Assembly: GCF_039542385.1 (NCBI RefSeq)
Contig: NZ_BAABIA010000004.1
Coordinates: 62,001-126,000, forward strand
Origin: Prosthecobacter algae
Lineage (GTDB): Bacteria; Verrucomicrobiota; Verrucomicrobiia; Verrucomicrobiales; Verrucomicrobiaceae
Length of the DNA: 64,000 nt
Direction: 5' to 3'
The notes below the pieces were generated by a model. It did not search any database. It was not told the DNA's origin and saw only the letters and a list, made by a program, of their open reading frames with translations. The position numbers were made by a program, and so were the translations under genes. Positions within the stretch are counted from its first letter, which is position 1; each line of letters opens with the position of its first letter. Positions 45,376 to 52,978 of the stretch are shown here, piece after piece.

Positions 45376-47379
45376 TTAGCGTTCACGGCGCTTCTTTTCA
45401 GCATCCGCTGCGGCTGGCTTTTTAGTCGGAGCTGGGGCTTTCTTCACTTGGGGGCGAGGCGCTGGAGCGGCCTTTTTTACCTCAGGGCGTGGGGCTGGGG
45501 GAGCCTGTTTGACCTGAGGACGTGGCTGGGCTGCAGGCTTTTTGACCTGGGGGGTGACCCGTGGTTCTGGCCGGGCTGTCCGCAGCGCAGCTTCATCGGG
45601 CCGTTTCACGGCTGGGGTGGGGCGGGCTTCGGGCTTGGGCATCGGCGCAGGTTTCACCTTTGGGGTGCTGGGTTCTGGCATGCGCTTCGGCTTGGCTTCA
45701 GGAACGCGGCGTGGCTCCGGCATGGGGACTGGGCGGGCATCCGAAGGGGCATTGGGAATATTGGGACGCATATCCGGGAGGCGTTCAGGCCGATTTCCTG
45801 GGGACTCAGGGCGGACCTTCGGCAGCTCGGGTCTGGTTTTACGGGGTTCGGGCACATTAGGGACAGCCTTGGGGGCTGGGGGCGCATCTTCGGTTTTTGG
45901 CGGGGTCATCGGGGTGCCGCCACGACGTGGAATTTCATCGCTGGGAACCACACCTGGAGCTAGCCGAGGACGGGGGGCCTCGCCTGGCTTCACGCCTGGG
46001 CGACGATCTGGGCGGTCATCTTTGTCTGCACCTGGACGCTCAGGTTTTTCGGGCTGTCCACGGCCAGGGAGGTCGCGTGGGTTGGCACCTGGCATGCGGC
46101 CTTCTTCACCACGGCCATCCGGGGTGCGGTCACCCGGCATCCGGCCATCTCTCGGGCGTTCACCTGGACGTGTTTCACGGTCAGGCATGCCGGGGCGATC
46201 TGGCGCACCGGTGGGAGGGGTGTCTTTCACATCGGGCCTGCCATTCTTTTTCCGAGGGTCGCCTGGTTGGCCATCCTTATCGGCGGGCATGGCCTTGCGC
46301 ACATCTTCCTCGATGCTGCCTGGGGCTGGGCGCTGGCCGGGGCCACGGCGTTCTTCGGGCTTCAGCAGACGGCCAACGGCGGGTGGTGGCACTTTGCTGG
46401 TCACCAGATCGAGCGCTTTGTCAGGCAGATTGGCAGGTTTGTTTTTGGAAAAATCTTCGCGTTGACGCTCACGCAGGCGCTCGACGGCCTGTGTATCGCT
46501 GCCACGCCAGCCGCGGTCAATTTCAGGGCGCTCGAGGCGTTCTTTCACCCGGGAAGGGAGGCGGAGGGACTCATCTCTGCGAATGGATGGGGCAGCGACG
46601 ATGAGTTCATCCCGCTCAATGCGTGAGAGGCTGTCGTAACCCCGGGGCCGTTCGCCGCGTGTGTTCTGCCAATCATTGCGGAAGCGGTCATCGTCGCGGC
46701 GCAGGCTTAGGCGACGGATGCGGTTTTCACCCCGGTCGAACCGGGAAGGATCCGGGCCGCCCACAAAGATGTTGTTCACCACATTCTGCCTATAGGAGAT
46801 GTTGGTGATGTTTACGGAGCGGTCAATGTAGGTGTAGTTGCGGCCGCGATCAATGATGACCGGACGCAGGGAAGTGCGGCGGGCAAAGAGATTGAACGGC
46901 ACGAAGTTATAATAGGAGGGGCCGACATCGTAGTAGCTGTCCGTCCACTGATTGAAGCCGACGCTGACAGACCAGCGAGCCTCGGGGGGCAAGGGGGCCC
47001 AGCCGATGTGGTCATCGGCCTGGCGCCAGGAAACCCAGGCGGGGGCCCACTCATAACCAGGCACCCAGACCCAGTTCCCGCTCATGCGGATCCAGCGTCC
47101 ATAGTGGTAGGTGGCCCAGCCGAAGTCTTCGTTCGAGATCCAGGTCCAGCCGGCATCCGTGTAGGCCCAATAGCCATCCGAGTAAGGTGCCCAGCCGGGA
47201 TCTTGGGAAACAGCAGGCTGAAATACGTATCCGTAATCATCGGCATAGATCCAGTCGCCGTGCGGACTCAGGTTATCAAAGAAGAAGTCGATGGAGACAT
47301 CCACATCAGCGCGCGCCGTGGAGACCGGCGCTGCCACCGCTAGAAGCGTGGCGCATAAGAGGAGATAAAAGTGTTTCAT
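45376..47379 (-). CDS. Secreted DUF6600 protein with long basic Pro-rich tail
   Basis: 667 residues. Signal peptide (FYLLLCATLLAVAAPVSTARA). Residues ~25-130 have the Trp/Tyr-rich DUF6600 pattern: PHGDWIYADDYGYVFQP, GWAPYSDGYWAYTDAGW, WATYHYGRW and WVPGYEWAPAWVSW. Residues ~190-320 are Arg-rich, and the last ~330 are a Pro/Arg/Lys/Ala low-complexity tail, with three copies of a PAPRP-x-VKKA-like unit close to the end. The family often sits near FecR-type genes, but none is here. Function unknown; the tail could bind polyanions such as nucleic acid or acidic glycans. Confidence 0.85.
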   Translation of the reverse strand: MKHFYLLLCATLLAVAAPVSTARADVDVSIDFFFDNLSPHGDWIYADDYGYVFQPAVSQDPGWAPYSDGYWAYTDAGWTWISNEDFGWATYHYGRWIRMSGNWVWVPGYEWAPAWVSWRQADDHIGWAPLPPEARWSVSVGFNQWTDSYYDVGPSYYNFVPFNLFARRTSLRPVIIDRGRNYTYIDRSVNITNISYRQNVVNNIFVGGPDPSRFDRGENRIRRLSLRRDDDRFRNDWQNTRGERPRGYDSLSRIERDELIVAAPSIRRDESLRLPSRVKERLERPEIDRGWRGSDTQAVERLRERQREDFSKNKPANLPDKALDLVTSKVPPPAVGRLLKPEERRGPGQRPAPGSIEEDVRKAMPADKDGQPGDPRKKNGRPDVKDTPPTGAPDRPGMPDRETRPGERPRDGRMPGDRTPDGRGEEGRMPGANPRDLPGRGQPEKPERPGADKDDRPDRRPGVKPGEAPRPRLAPGVVPSDEIPRRGGTPMTPPKTEDAPPAPKAVPNVPEPRKTRPELPKVRPESPGNRPERLPDMRPNIPNAPSDARPVPMPEPRRVPEAKPKRMPEPSTPKVKPAPMPKPEARPTPAVKRPDEAALRTARPEPRVTPQVKKPAAQPRPQVKQAPPAPRPEVKKAAPAPRPQVKKAPAPTKKPAAADAEKKRRER

Positions 47380-47529
47380 GGTGAGGGTGGGTTCATGGGA
47401 ATCAGCCTCGTTGGATGCGGTGGCCGGGTCATTCATTCGAACTGAATGAGTGACAGGTCTTGCCGCAGCCTCTGGGGCTGATTACCACCCTCACTTCTGC
47501 ATGCAGTTGGCCAAGGTATCTCGCTGATC

Positions 47530-47554
47530 TAATTCGTTGTTATTGAACGAATTA
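47530..47554. repeat. Inverted repeat upstream of the DUF6600 gene
   Basis: TAATTCGTT (47530-47538) and AACGAATTA (47546-47554) form a perfect 9-bp dyad with a 7-nt centre. It lies 151 bp before the DUF6600 ATG in a 286-bp gap and would suit a dimeric regulator's operator. No T-run follows. Confidence 0.5.
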
Positions 47555-47665
47555 AGTCATGTCTTGAATTCTTGAATTCGTGCGATACGCAAGGTGCTGC
47601 GCGAATATCATGCACAATGGTCACTTGTCGCCCATGACGAATCTTTTGGTTAGGCGGGCTGTTTC

Positions 47666-48340
47666 CTAGCTTCGGTCACCCACAAAAATGGTGTGCGTCT
47701 TTTTCTTCGCTTGAGGGTAAGCCTTGCAGCCCACGATTTCGACTTTGAAGCCTGCTTTGGCTAGCCTCCGGGCAAAGGCGGAGTCCTGGCTGGCAGACCA
47801 GAAGGTGACGCGGCCTCCAGGCTTTAAAGCCCGTGAGATGGTGGCCAGTCCCTGGGCCTGATAGAGGCGGCCATTGCCTTCTTTGACCATGGCGATGGGG
47901 CCATTGTCCACATCCAGCAAAATGGCATCATAATGGCCTGAGGGGGCCTGGGCGAGGATTTGGAAAACATCCATGACGGAGATTTCCACACGAGGATCAT
48001 CCAGCAGCAGGCCATTGACGGTGGTGAGGAATTCACGGTTCCAGGCGACCACTTCAGGCAGCAGCTCCGCCACCTGCACATGGGCACCAGCACCCACGCA
48101 CTCCAGCACGCGACGCAGGCTGAAGCCGAGCCCCAAACCCCCGATGAGAACGCGGGGGGCCGTGTGCTGACCCAAGCGGCTGCAGGCCAGTTCGGCCAAG
48201 ACCTTCTCGGACTCGGAAGCGTTGGTTCCCATCAAAGGTTGGCGGTTCACGCGAATGTAAAACTCCGTGTCGTGGGAATGCAGCGTCAGTTCGGCCCCCT
48301 CGGGCGTGCGGGCTTGGGCGAGGGTGAGGAAGGGTTTCAT
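47666..48340 (-). CDS. Spermidine-synthase-like methyltransferase-fold protein
   Basis: 224 residues. Rossmann-type fold with RVLIGGLGLGFSLRRVLE as the SAM-type loop, then VQVAELLPEVVAWNREFL, HYDAILLDVDNGP, and ALKPGGRVTFWSAS, as in the SpeE superfamily. The N-terminal beta part of spermidine synthase is reduced (residues 1-60), so polyamine synthesis is not certain. ATG 48340. Divergent from an unusual cupin gene (156 bp). Confidence 0.8.
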   Translation of the reverse strand: MKPFLTLAQARTPEGAELTLHSHDTEFYIRVNRQPLMGTNASESEKVLAELACSRLGQHTAPRVLIGGLGLGFSLRRVLECVGAGAHVQVAELLPEVVAWNREFLTTVNGLLLDDPRVEISVMDVFQILAQAPSGHYDAILLDVDNGPIAMVKEGNGRLYQAQGLATISRALKPGGRVTFWSASQDSAFARRLAKAGFKVEIVGCKAYPQAKKKTHTIFVGDRS

Positions 48341-48496
48341 GAATGAGGCTGGGAAAAGGGTGCGCAACCTGCCGCCTCCAGGAGGTGCAAAGGAGCGCGC
48401 AGAGGTGCGGGTGCAAGGGCGAAGCAGGCGGATGTTTGCCCTACCGCCTTTGAATGGCTCTTGTCGGGGCCTTTCCTCTGGTGAAAGGGTGCAGGA

Positions 48497-49717
48497 ATGA
48501 ACGACTTTTTCAAGGATATGGGCCAGACGGTTTTGAAGCGCTGGAAGCAGGAGAATTTCTCGTTGGAGAAATTCCCTGGCATCGCGCAGGCGGTCCTGGA
48601 CGAGCGGCCGCCAGCCCAACATGTGGACCTCCCGGCCTTGATGCGGGAGTTCCTGCTGGATGACGAGCAGCCTTTGCAAACTCAGTCCGGTTTTGGCCAG
48701 CCGGAGCTGGTGGCGTATGAGCATCCGCGCTTTTATATCCAACTGCTTTTCTGGATGGATGGGACGACGGACATTCATCAGCATGAGTTTTCCGGGGCCT
48801 TTCACGTGATGCATGGTTCCAGCATCCATGCGCATTATGAGTTCGAAAAAAGGCACGCCATCACCCCGAATCTTCAGATGGGGCAGGTGCGGATGAAAAA
48901 CATCGAACTGCTGGAGACTGGGCGCACAGTATCCATCATCTCCGGTCGCCAGTGCATCCATTCGCTTTTCCATCTGGATACCCCCTCTGTGACCGTGGTG
49001 GTGCGCACGCAGAATGATCCGGGCACGGGGCCCCAGTTTAACTACCTGCCGCCTCACGTCGCCCTGGACCCGATGTTCAGCGATGTCCTGACCATGCGCC
49101 GCAAGCAACTGCTGGATGTCTTGGAGCAGACGGAAGATCCTGAGTATGCGGACCTGGTGATCGAAATGATCTCAGACCTGGATTTCGAGCGTGGCTTTTA
49201 CATCTTGCAGCATTGCATGGGGGCCTTGGCGAATCTTGGCGAGTGGGGGACTGCGCTATCAGTTTTTGAAACTAAGCATGGGGAACTGGCCCAGGGCGTG
49301 GCGGCCACCCTGGAGGAGTGTGTGCATCGCGATGCTATCAAAGGCATGCGCAGCAGCATTGGCGAGCCGGAGCATCGCTTCTTCCTGGCACTGCTGATGA
49401 ATGTCACCAACCGGGCAGATCTGCTGGCCCTGGTGGCCCAACGTTTCCCGAATGTGACGCCGACGGATACTGTGCTGCGCTGGGCGGATGAGTTGATGGA
49501 TACTTCCGATGATGGCTGCGCCATTCTGGATGCCCTGTTCCCAGAGTCCCTGGACATCGCCATCGAGGACCAGGGGGAGCTCTTCCTGGCTGCCTTGAAG
49601 CACTTGATGTTAGGTCAAAAGAAGGCTCCGGCTTCGCTCAAGCCTTTGGCTGCGGCCGGGCTGAAACAGGTGAAGGCTGCATTGGCGGCCTCCAGCCTGC
49701 GCGTTTTGGTGGACTGA
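48497..49717 (+). CDS. Cupin-like protein with helical C-terminal half, unknown function
   Basis: 406 residues. The N-terminal ~190 residues carry a cupin-like motif: DIHQHEFSGAFHVMHGSSIHAHY (H-x-H) and later GRTVSIISGRQCIHSLFHLD with a second His pair, resembling cysteine-dioxygenase-type cupins. The C-terminal ~200 residues look all-helical (for example FERGFYILQHCMGALANLGEW, then LFLAALKHLMLGQ). I do not recognise the family. No signal peptide, so cytoplasmic. Possibly a metal-dependent enzyme fused to a regulatory helical domain. Confidence 0.75.
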   Translation: MNDFFKDMGQTVLKRWKQENFSLEKFPGIAQAVLDERPPAQHVDLPALMREFLLDDEQPLQTQSGFGQPELVAYEHPRFYIQLLFWMDGTTDIHQHEFSGAFHVMHGSSIHAHYEFEKRHAITPNLQMGQVRMKNIELLETGRTVSIISGRQCIHSLFHLDTPSVTVVVRTQNDPGTGPQFNYLPPHVALDPMFSDVLTMRRKQLLDVLEQTEDPEYADLVIEMISDLDFERGFYILQHCMGALANLGEWGTALSVFETKHGELAQGVAATLEECVHRDAIKGMRSSIGEPEHRFFLALLMNVTNRADLLALVAQRFPNVTPTDTVLRWADELMDTSDDGCAILDALFPESLDIAIEDQGELFLAALKHLMLGQKKAPASLKPLAAAGLKQVKAALAASSLRVLVD

Positions 49718-49747
49718 GTGAACGACGCAGGCCGGGCTGCTTAAATC

Positions 49748-50494
49748 CTACTTGGCTGCTTCGGCATTCCAGACTTTCACGTCGTCGAAATAGCCGTCTT
49801 TGCCTGCGACACCGAGTTCGATCTTCGACTTGGTGGCGTGGGCGATGCCGGAGGATTTGAGGAAACCTGCGGGTTTGCCATCCAGGGTGACGCGCATTTC
49901 ATCTCCCACGGTTTCTACGACCAGGGTGTACCACTTGCCTGTTTCCAGTTTGGCGGGGAAGGTGGCGGAACGTCCTGCCAAGAGTTTGGCCACTTCGGCT
50001 TTTTTGCTGGGGTCGTTGCGCATCTCGCGGATGTCATTGCGCATGCCGCCGTCGCGCTCGTCAATGAGGGTGACGCCGTTCAACCGAACCTGCGCACGAC
50101 AGAGGTGGCCATAGTGAGCCCCGGTGTATTTGCGGTCGTCGAATTCGACATCAATCATCGTGGCCCCATCGAAACGGATTTTGGCCTCCACCACACTGTC
50201 CTTGGTGGGGATTTCCAGGCCGTGAACGGCGGCATGGGCTCGGATCTCAGGTTTGCCATTGGCGGCCGGGATGGTCACATCGCGGGTCTGGGTGCCTTTC
50301 AGAGTGCCTTTCTCGACGACAAAGGTCGGAACCACCTTGTGCCAGACTTTGTCAGGGGTGGAGCCTTCGAAATCATCGCTGAACAGCAGCTCCTTCTTAT
50401 TGGCAATGGACTTGGAAGGGATGGTCGGCAGGTCAGCAGCCAGAGCTGCGGAGGTGATGACCAGGAGAGGGGCGATGAGAAGGCGGGGATTCAT
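49748..50494 (-). CDS. Secreted LamG-like beta-sandwich protein
   Basis: 248 residues. Signal peptide (LLIAPLLVITSAALAADL). The mature region looks like a concanavalin/LamG or DUF1080 (3-keto-disaccharide hydrolase-like) sandwich: FSDDFEGSTPDKVWHKV, VVEAKIRFDGATMIDVEFDD, then KWYTLVVETVGDEMRVTLDGKPAG and GYFDDVKVWNA at the end. Probably binds carbohydrate in the periplasm. Catalytic residues cannot be assigned. Confidence 0.8.
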   Translation of the reverse strand: MNPRLLIAPLLVITSAALAADLPTIPSKSIANKKELLFSDDFEGSTPDKVWHKVVPTFVVEKGTLKGTQTRDVTIPAANGKPEIRAHAAVHGLEIPTKDSVVEAKIRFDGATMIDVEFDDRKYTGAHYGHLCRAQVRLNGVTLIDERDGGMRNDIREMRNDPSKKAEVAKLLAGRSATFPAKLETGKWYTLVVETVGDEMRVTLDGKPAGFLKSSGIAHATKSKIELGVAGKDGYFDDVKVWNAEAAK

Positions 50495-50641
50495 GGTGGG
50501 AGTGACGATTCAAAAAGGTGTCATGATAACACGGCTAACGAGGCTTTTGATCATGAAAAAGCCTTTTCATTTGTTGTTTATACGATTCTGTCTTGCGCCA
50601 TAAGGGTTGATGTTCCTGGTGGTTTCAGGAGGATTCGTTTT

Positions 50642-51133
50642 ATGGATGCTGATGAGTTAACTGGGCTGAGATCTCTTCACACAGATGAAGTGCATGAATA
50701 CGGGAATCCGGTGCACGTTCTCTACCGGGTGGCTTTCGTCGGCGTCATCATTACGGTGCTGGTAGTCGTGGCCACGGGGATCAGTATGTGGTCTGAAGGG
50801 CGGCTGGAATATCTTCGCTCTGGTACGGCCCTTGGCGGGTTTTTGGCTCTGTTGACTATCATGCCGCTGGGGGTGCTACCCACGGTTCTCTTTCGCATTC
50901 GTCTGATCCGTGGCCGGGTGCAGCATGTTTTTCTCAACCGCTATGTGGTGAGCGACTATCCCATCCATGAGTATGAGAGAACCAAGCGAAATTCCCGTGG
51001 TTGTGCCGCCGTGCTGCATTTTCAAGGCGGCCACAAGATCCACTTTTTCGGAGCTCAAGCCGGAGAACTCGACAGGATGGGAAAGGATCTCAAACGCATG
51101 AAACGGGAAGCCGTTCAAGGATTGACCACATAG
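50642..51133 (+). CDS. Small membrane protein of unknown function
   Basis: 163 residues from ATG 50642. Two membrane helices (AFVGVIITVLVVVATGISMW and GGFLALLTIMPLGVLPTVLF), then a soluble C-terminus with VQHVFLNRYVVSDYPIHEYER, somewhat PH-like. No family recognised. Its 3' end overlaps the convergent di-haem peroxidase gene by 19 bp. Confidence 0.65.
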   Translation: MDADELTGLRSLHTDEVHEYGNPVHVLYRVAFVGVIITVLVVVATGISMWSEGRLEYLRSGTALGGFLALLTIMPLGVLPTVLFRIRLIRGRVQHVFLNRYVVSDYPIHEYERTKRNSRGCAAVLHFQGGHKIHFFGAQAGELDRMGKDLKRMKREAVQGLTT

Positions 51134-52473
51134 GCATAACGATAGAACTTGGAGTTGGTTAGGCTGACGCTGTGCTGGCAGAGGCCATTGAGGTCGGCGG
51201 TCACAGTGGCCACGATGCTGTTCCAATTCACCAGATCCGTCGAAGACTGAAGCTGATAGGACAAACCTGGGACGGCCTGGCAGATGACGTTTGCTGTACT
51301 GCTCCCCGTTTTTTGAATGGCGATCTCGGTGGGCGGGAAGACGATGAGTGTGAGATTGCCTTGGTCATCAAAGGGATCTGACCAGCGGGCATCGGTGTAA
51401 ACGGCGCTGCCGGTGAGCGTTTGAAGAAAGGCCACAAGACTTTCTTTCTGAGGCTGGGTGAGGTTGAGGTTTTGAGTTTGATTATTAGGACGGCGGAGAC
51501 GGTTGTCGAGGCCTGCATTGTCGGCTGGAATGGCATTGTAGTGATTCACCACCTGGGCCAGCGATGTCAGGCTGCCATCATGCATGAAGGCACCGTTGGA
51601 CTGGCCTCCTGGCCCTACAAGGTCTCGCAGGGAAGGGGAGCGGGTGTTCGTCAAATCGGTGCCACCGCCAATCTTGGTGATCACTCCGTTGTTTCCGCTG
51701 AGAGGGTCAATGTCAAACTCGCCGGGCCGATGGCAGCCTGCACATCCAGCACCTCCAGGAGGCGGGGCGAGGAAGAGCTGTTTGCCCGCGTTTTCCTGCG
51801 CGGTGTAGTTTGGGAAGGCGTTGTTAGCGTTGGCCACCTGCACACGGCCTGCATCGAAACGAGAGTCAAAGGACTGGATGCTGCGGATGAACTGGGAGAT
51901 GGCCAGTTGCACGCGAGTTTCGGTGATGGCGCTGTCTCCAAAGGTCATGGTGAAAAGCACCCGATACTCTTCAATGGCGGCCAGCTTCACCAGCAGTTCA
52001 GAGAAAGCCGGATCTCCATTGGCCCCGCTGAATCCCATCTCAGCATGATCGCGGATCGGCTGGGTGGTCTGGTTTTCCAGCGAGGTGGCGCGCTCATCCC
52101 AAAAGAACCGCACCTCTTGGGCAAAGCGGGCATTGATGAGCCGCATGGAATGCCGTCCCGTCGTACCGTTCACGCCCGTGCTGGCCGTAGCTGTGTCGCT
52201 GAAGGCGTGAGCCTGCTTATGGCAGGTGGAGCAGGAGACGCTGTCATTTCGCGACAGTCGCTTGTCATAAAACAGCACGCGCCCCAGCGTGGCTCCCTTG
52301 TCCGTGATGGCATTGCCTTGCGGGGTGTTGTTGCGGGTGACGTAGGCTGGCACCGTCTGGTTGGCGTAATTGGCCAGACTCGTCAGGTCAATGACTCCGT
52401 CTCCGGCTTTGGCGATGGAGGCCAGGCTGGAAGCAAACGTTGTCCAGAGGACAAAAAGGGGAGAAATTTTCAT
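51115..52473 (-). CDS. Di-haem cytochrome c peroxidase (MauG/CCP family)
   Basis: 452 residues with a signal peptide (PLFVLWTTFASSLASIAKA). Two c-type haem sites: SCSTCHKQAHAF (about residue 80) and CAGCHRPGEFD (about 245). The family blocks LIN-ARFAQEVRFFWDERATSL and TRSPSLRDLVG are present. The last ~75 residues form an extra module with YQLQSSTDLVNW, a pattern common on exported Verrucomicrobia proteins. Acts in the periplasm, reducing peroxide or modifying a protein; substrate unknown. Confidence 0.92.
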   Translation of the reverse strand: MKISPLFVLWTTFASSLASIAKAGDGVIDLTSLANYANQTVPAYVTRNNTPQGNAITDKGATLGRVLFYDKRLSRNDSVSCSTCHKQAHAFSDTATASTGVNGTTGRHSMRLINARFAQEVRFFWDERATSLENQTTQPIRDHAEMGFSGANGDPAFSELLVKLAAIEEYRVLFTMTFGDSAITETRVQLAISQFIRSIQSFDSRFDAGRVQVANANNAFPNYTAQENAGKQLFLAPPPGGAGCAGCHRPGEFDIDPLSGNNGVITKIGGGTDLTNTRSPSLRDLVGPGGQSNGAFMHDGSLTSLAQVVNHYNAIPADNAGLDNRLRRPNNQTQNLNLTQPQKESLVAFLQTLTGSAVYTDARWSDPFDDQGNLTLIVFPPTEIAIQKTGSSTANVICQAVPGLSYQLQSSTDLVNWNSIVATVTADLNGLCQHSVSLTNSKFYRYAYVVNP

Positions 52474-52576
52474 GAGGCGGCCCCTCGTTTCTCATGAACG
52501 AGTCCGCCGGGCAATGCCCTTTACCTGGGCTTAACAATTCTCAAGACAGGGGCGAACGAATTGGTAAAATGAGGCC

Positions 52577-52969
52577 ATGGATTCGCATGCCTCTCCTTCC
52601 GAATATCTCGTCCTCTCTCGCGGCCAATGGGACAAAGACCTGCCGCCGGAAACCATCCAGACGACCATTGACCATTTTTACTCTTGGATAGACCGGATGG
52701 TTGAGGACGGTAAGATGCGTCATGGTCAGAGGCTGGCGACAGGAGGCAAAACGTTGTCGCGCAATCATGGCATTACCGACGGCCCTTACGGCGAGGCCAA
52801 GGAGGTCATCGGCGGCTACTGGTTCGTCCTCGCGGACAGCCTGGATGAGGCGGCGGAATACATGTCAGGCAATCCTTGTCTGGCCTGCGGGCTGGTGTTT
52901 GAAGTGCGTCCTCTGGAGACCATCAAGGCTTCGGCTTTCGCGGTGACGAATGAGACGCCGGGGAAGTGA
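52577..52969 (+). CDS. YCII-related domain protein
   Basis: 130 residues of the YCII-related/DGPF-type family: EYLVLSRGQWDKDLP, then the DGPYGEAKEVIGGYWFVLADSLDEA core and a final VFEVRPLE. Small cytoplasmic dimeric alpha/beta barrels; some are associated with ECF sigma factors. No sigma gene is adjacent. Function not known. Confidence 0.88.
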   Translation: MDSHASPSEYLVLSRGQWDKDLPPETIQTTIDHFYSWIDRMVEDGKMRHGQRLATGGKTLSRNHGITDGPYGEAKEVIGGYWFVLADSLDEAAEYMSGNPCLACGLVFEVRPLETIKASAFAVTNETPGK

Positions 52970-52978
52970 TTCTAGTGT

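Noticed and set aside
45542-46626. Long open frames on the plus strand across the DUF6600 gene
   Set aside because: They mirror the Pro/Arg-rich minus-strand gene, have Gly/Arg/Ser-biased translations with no domain, and disappear outside the low-complexity part.
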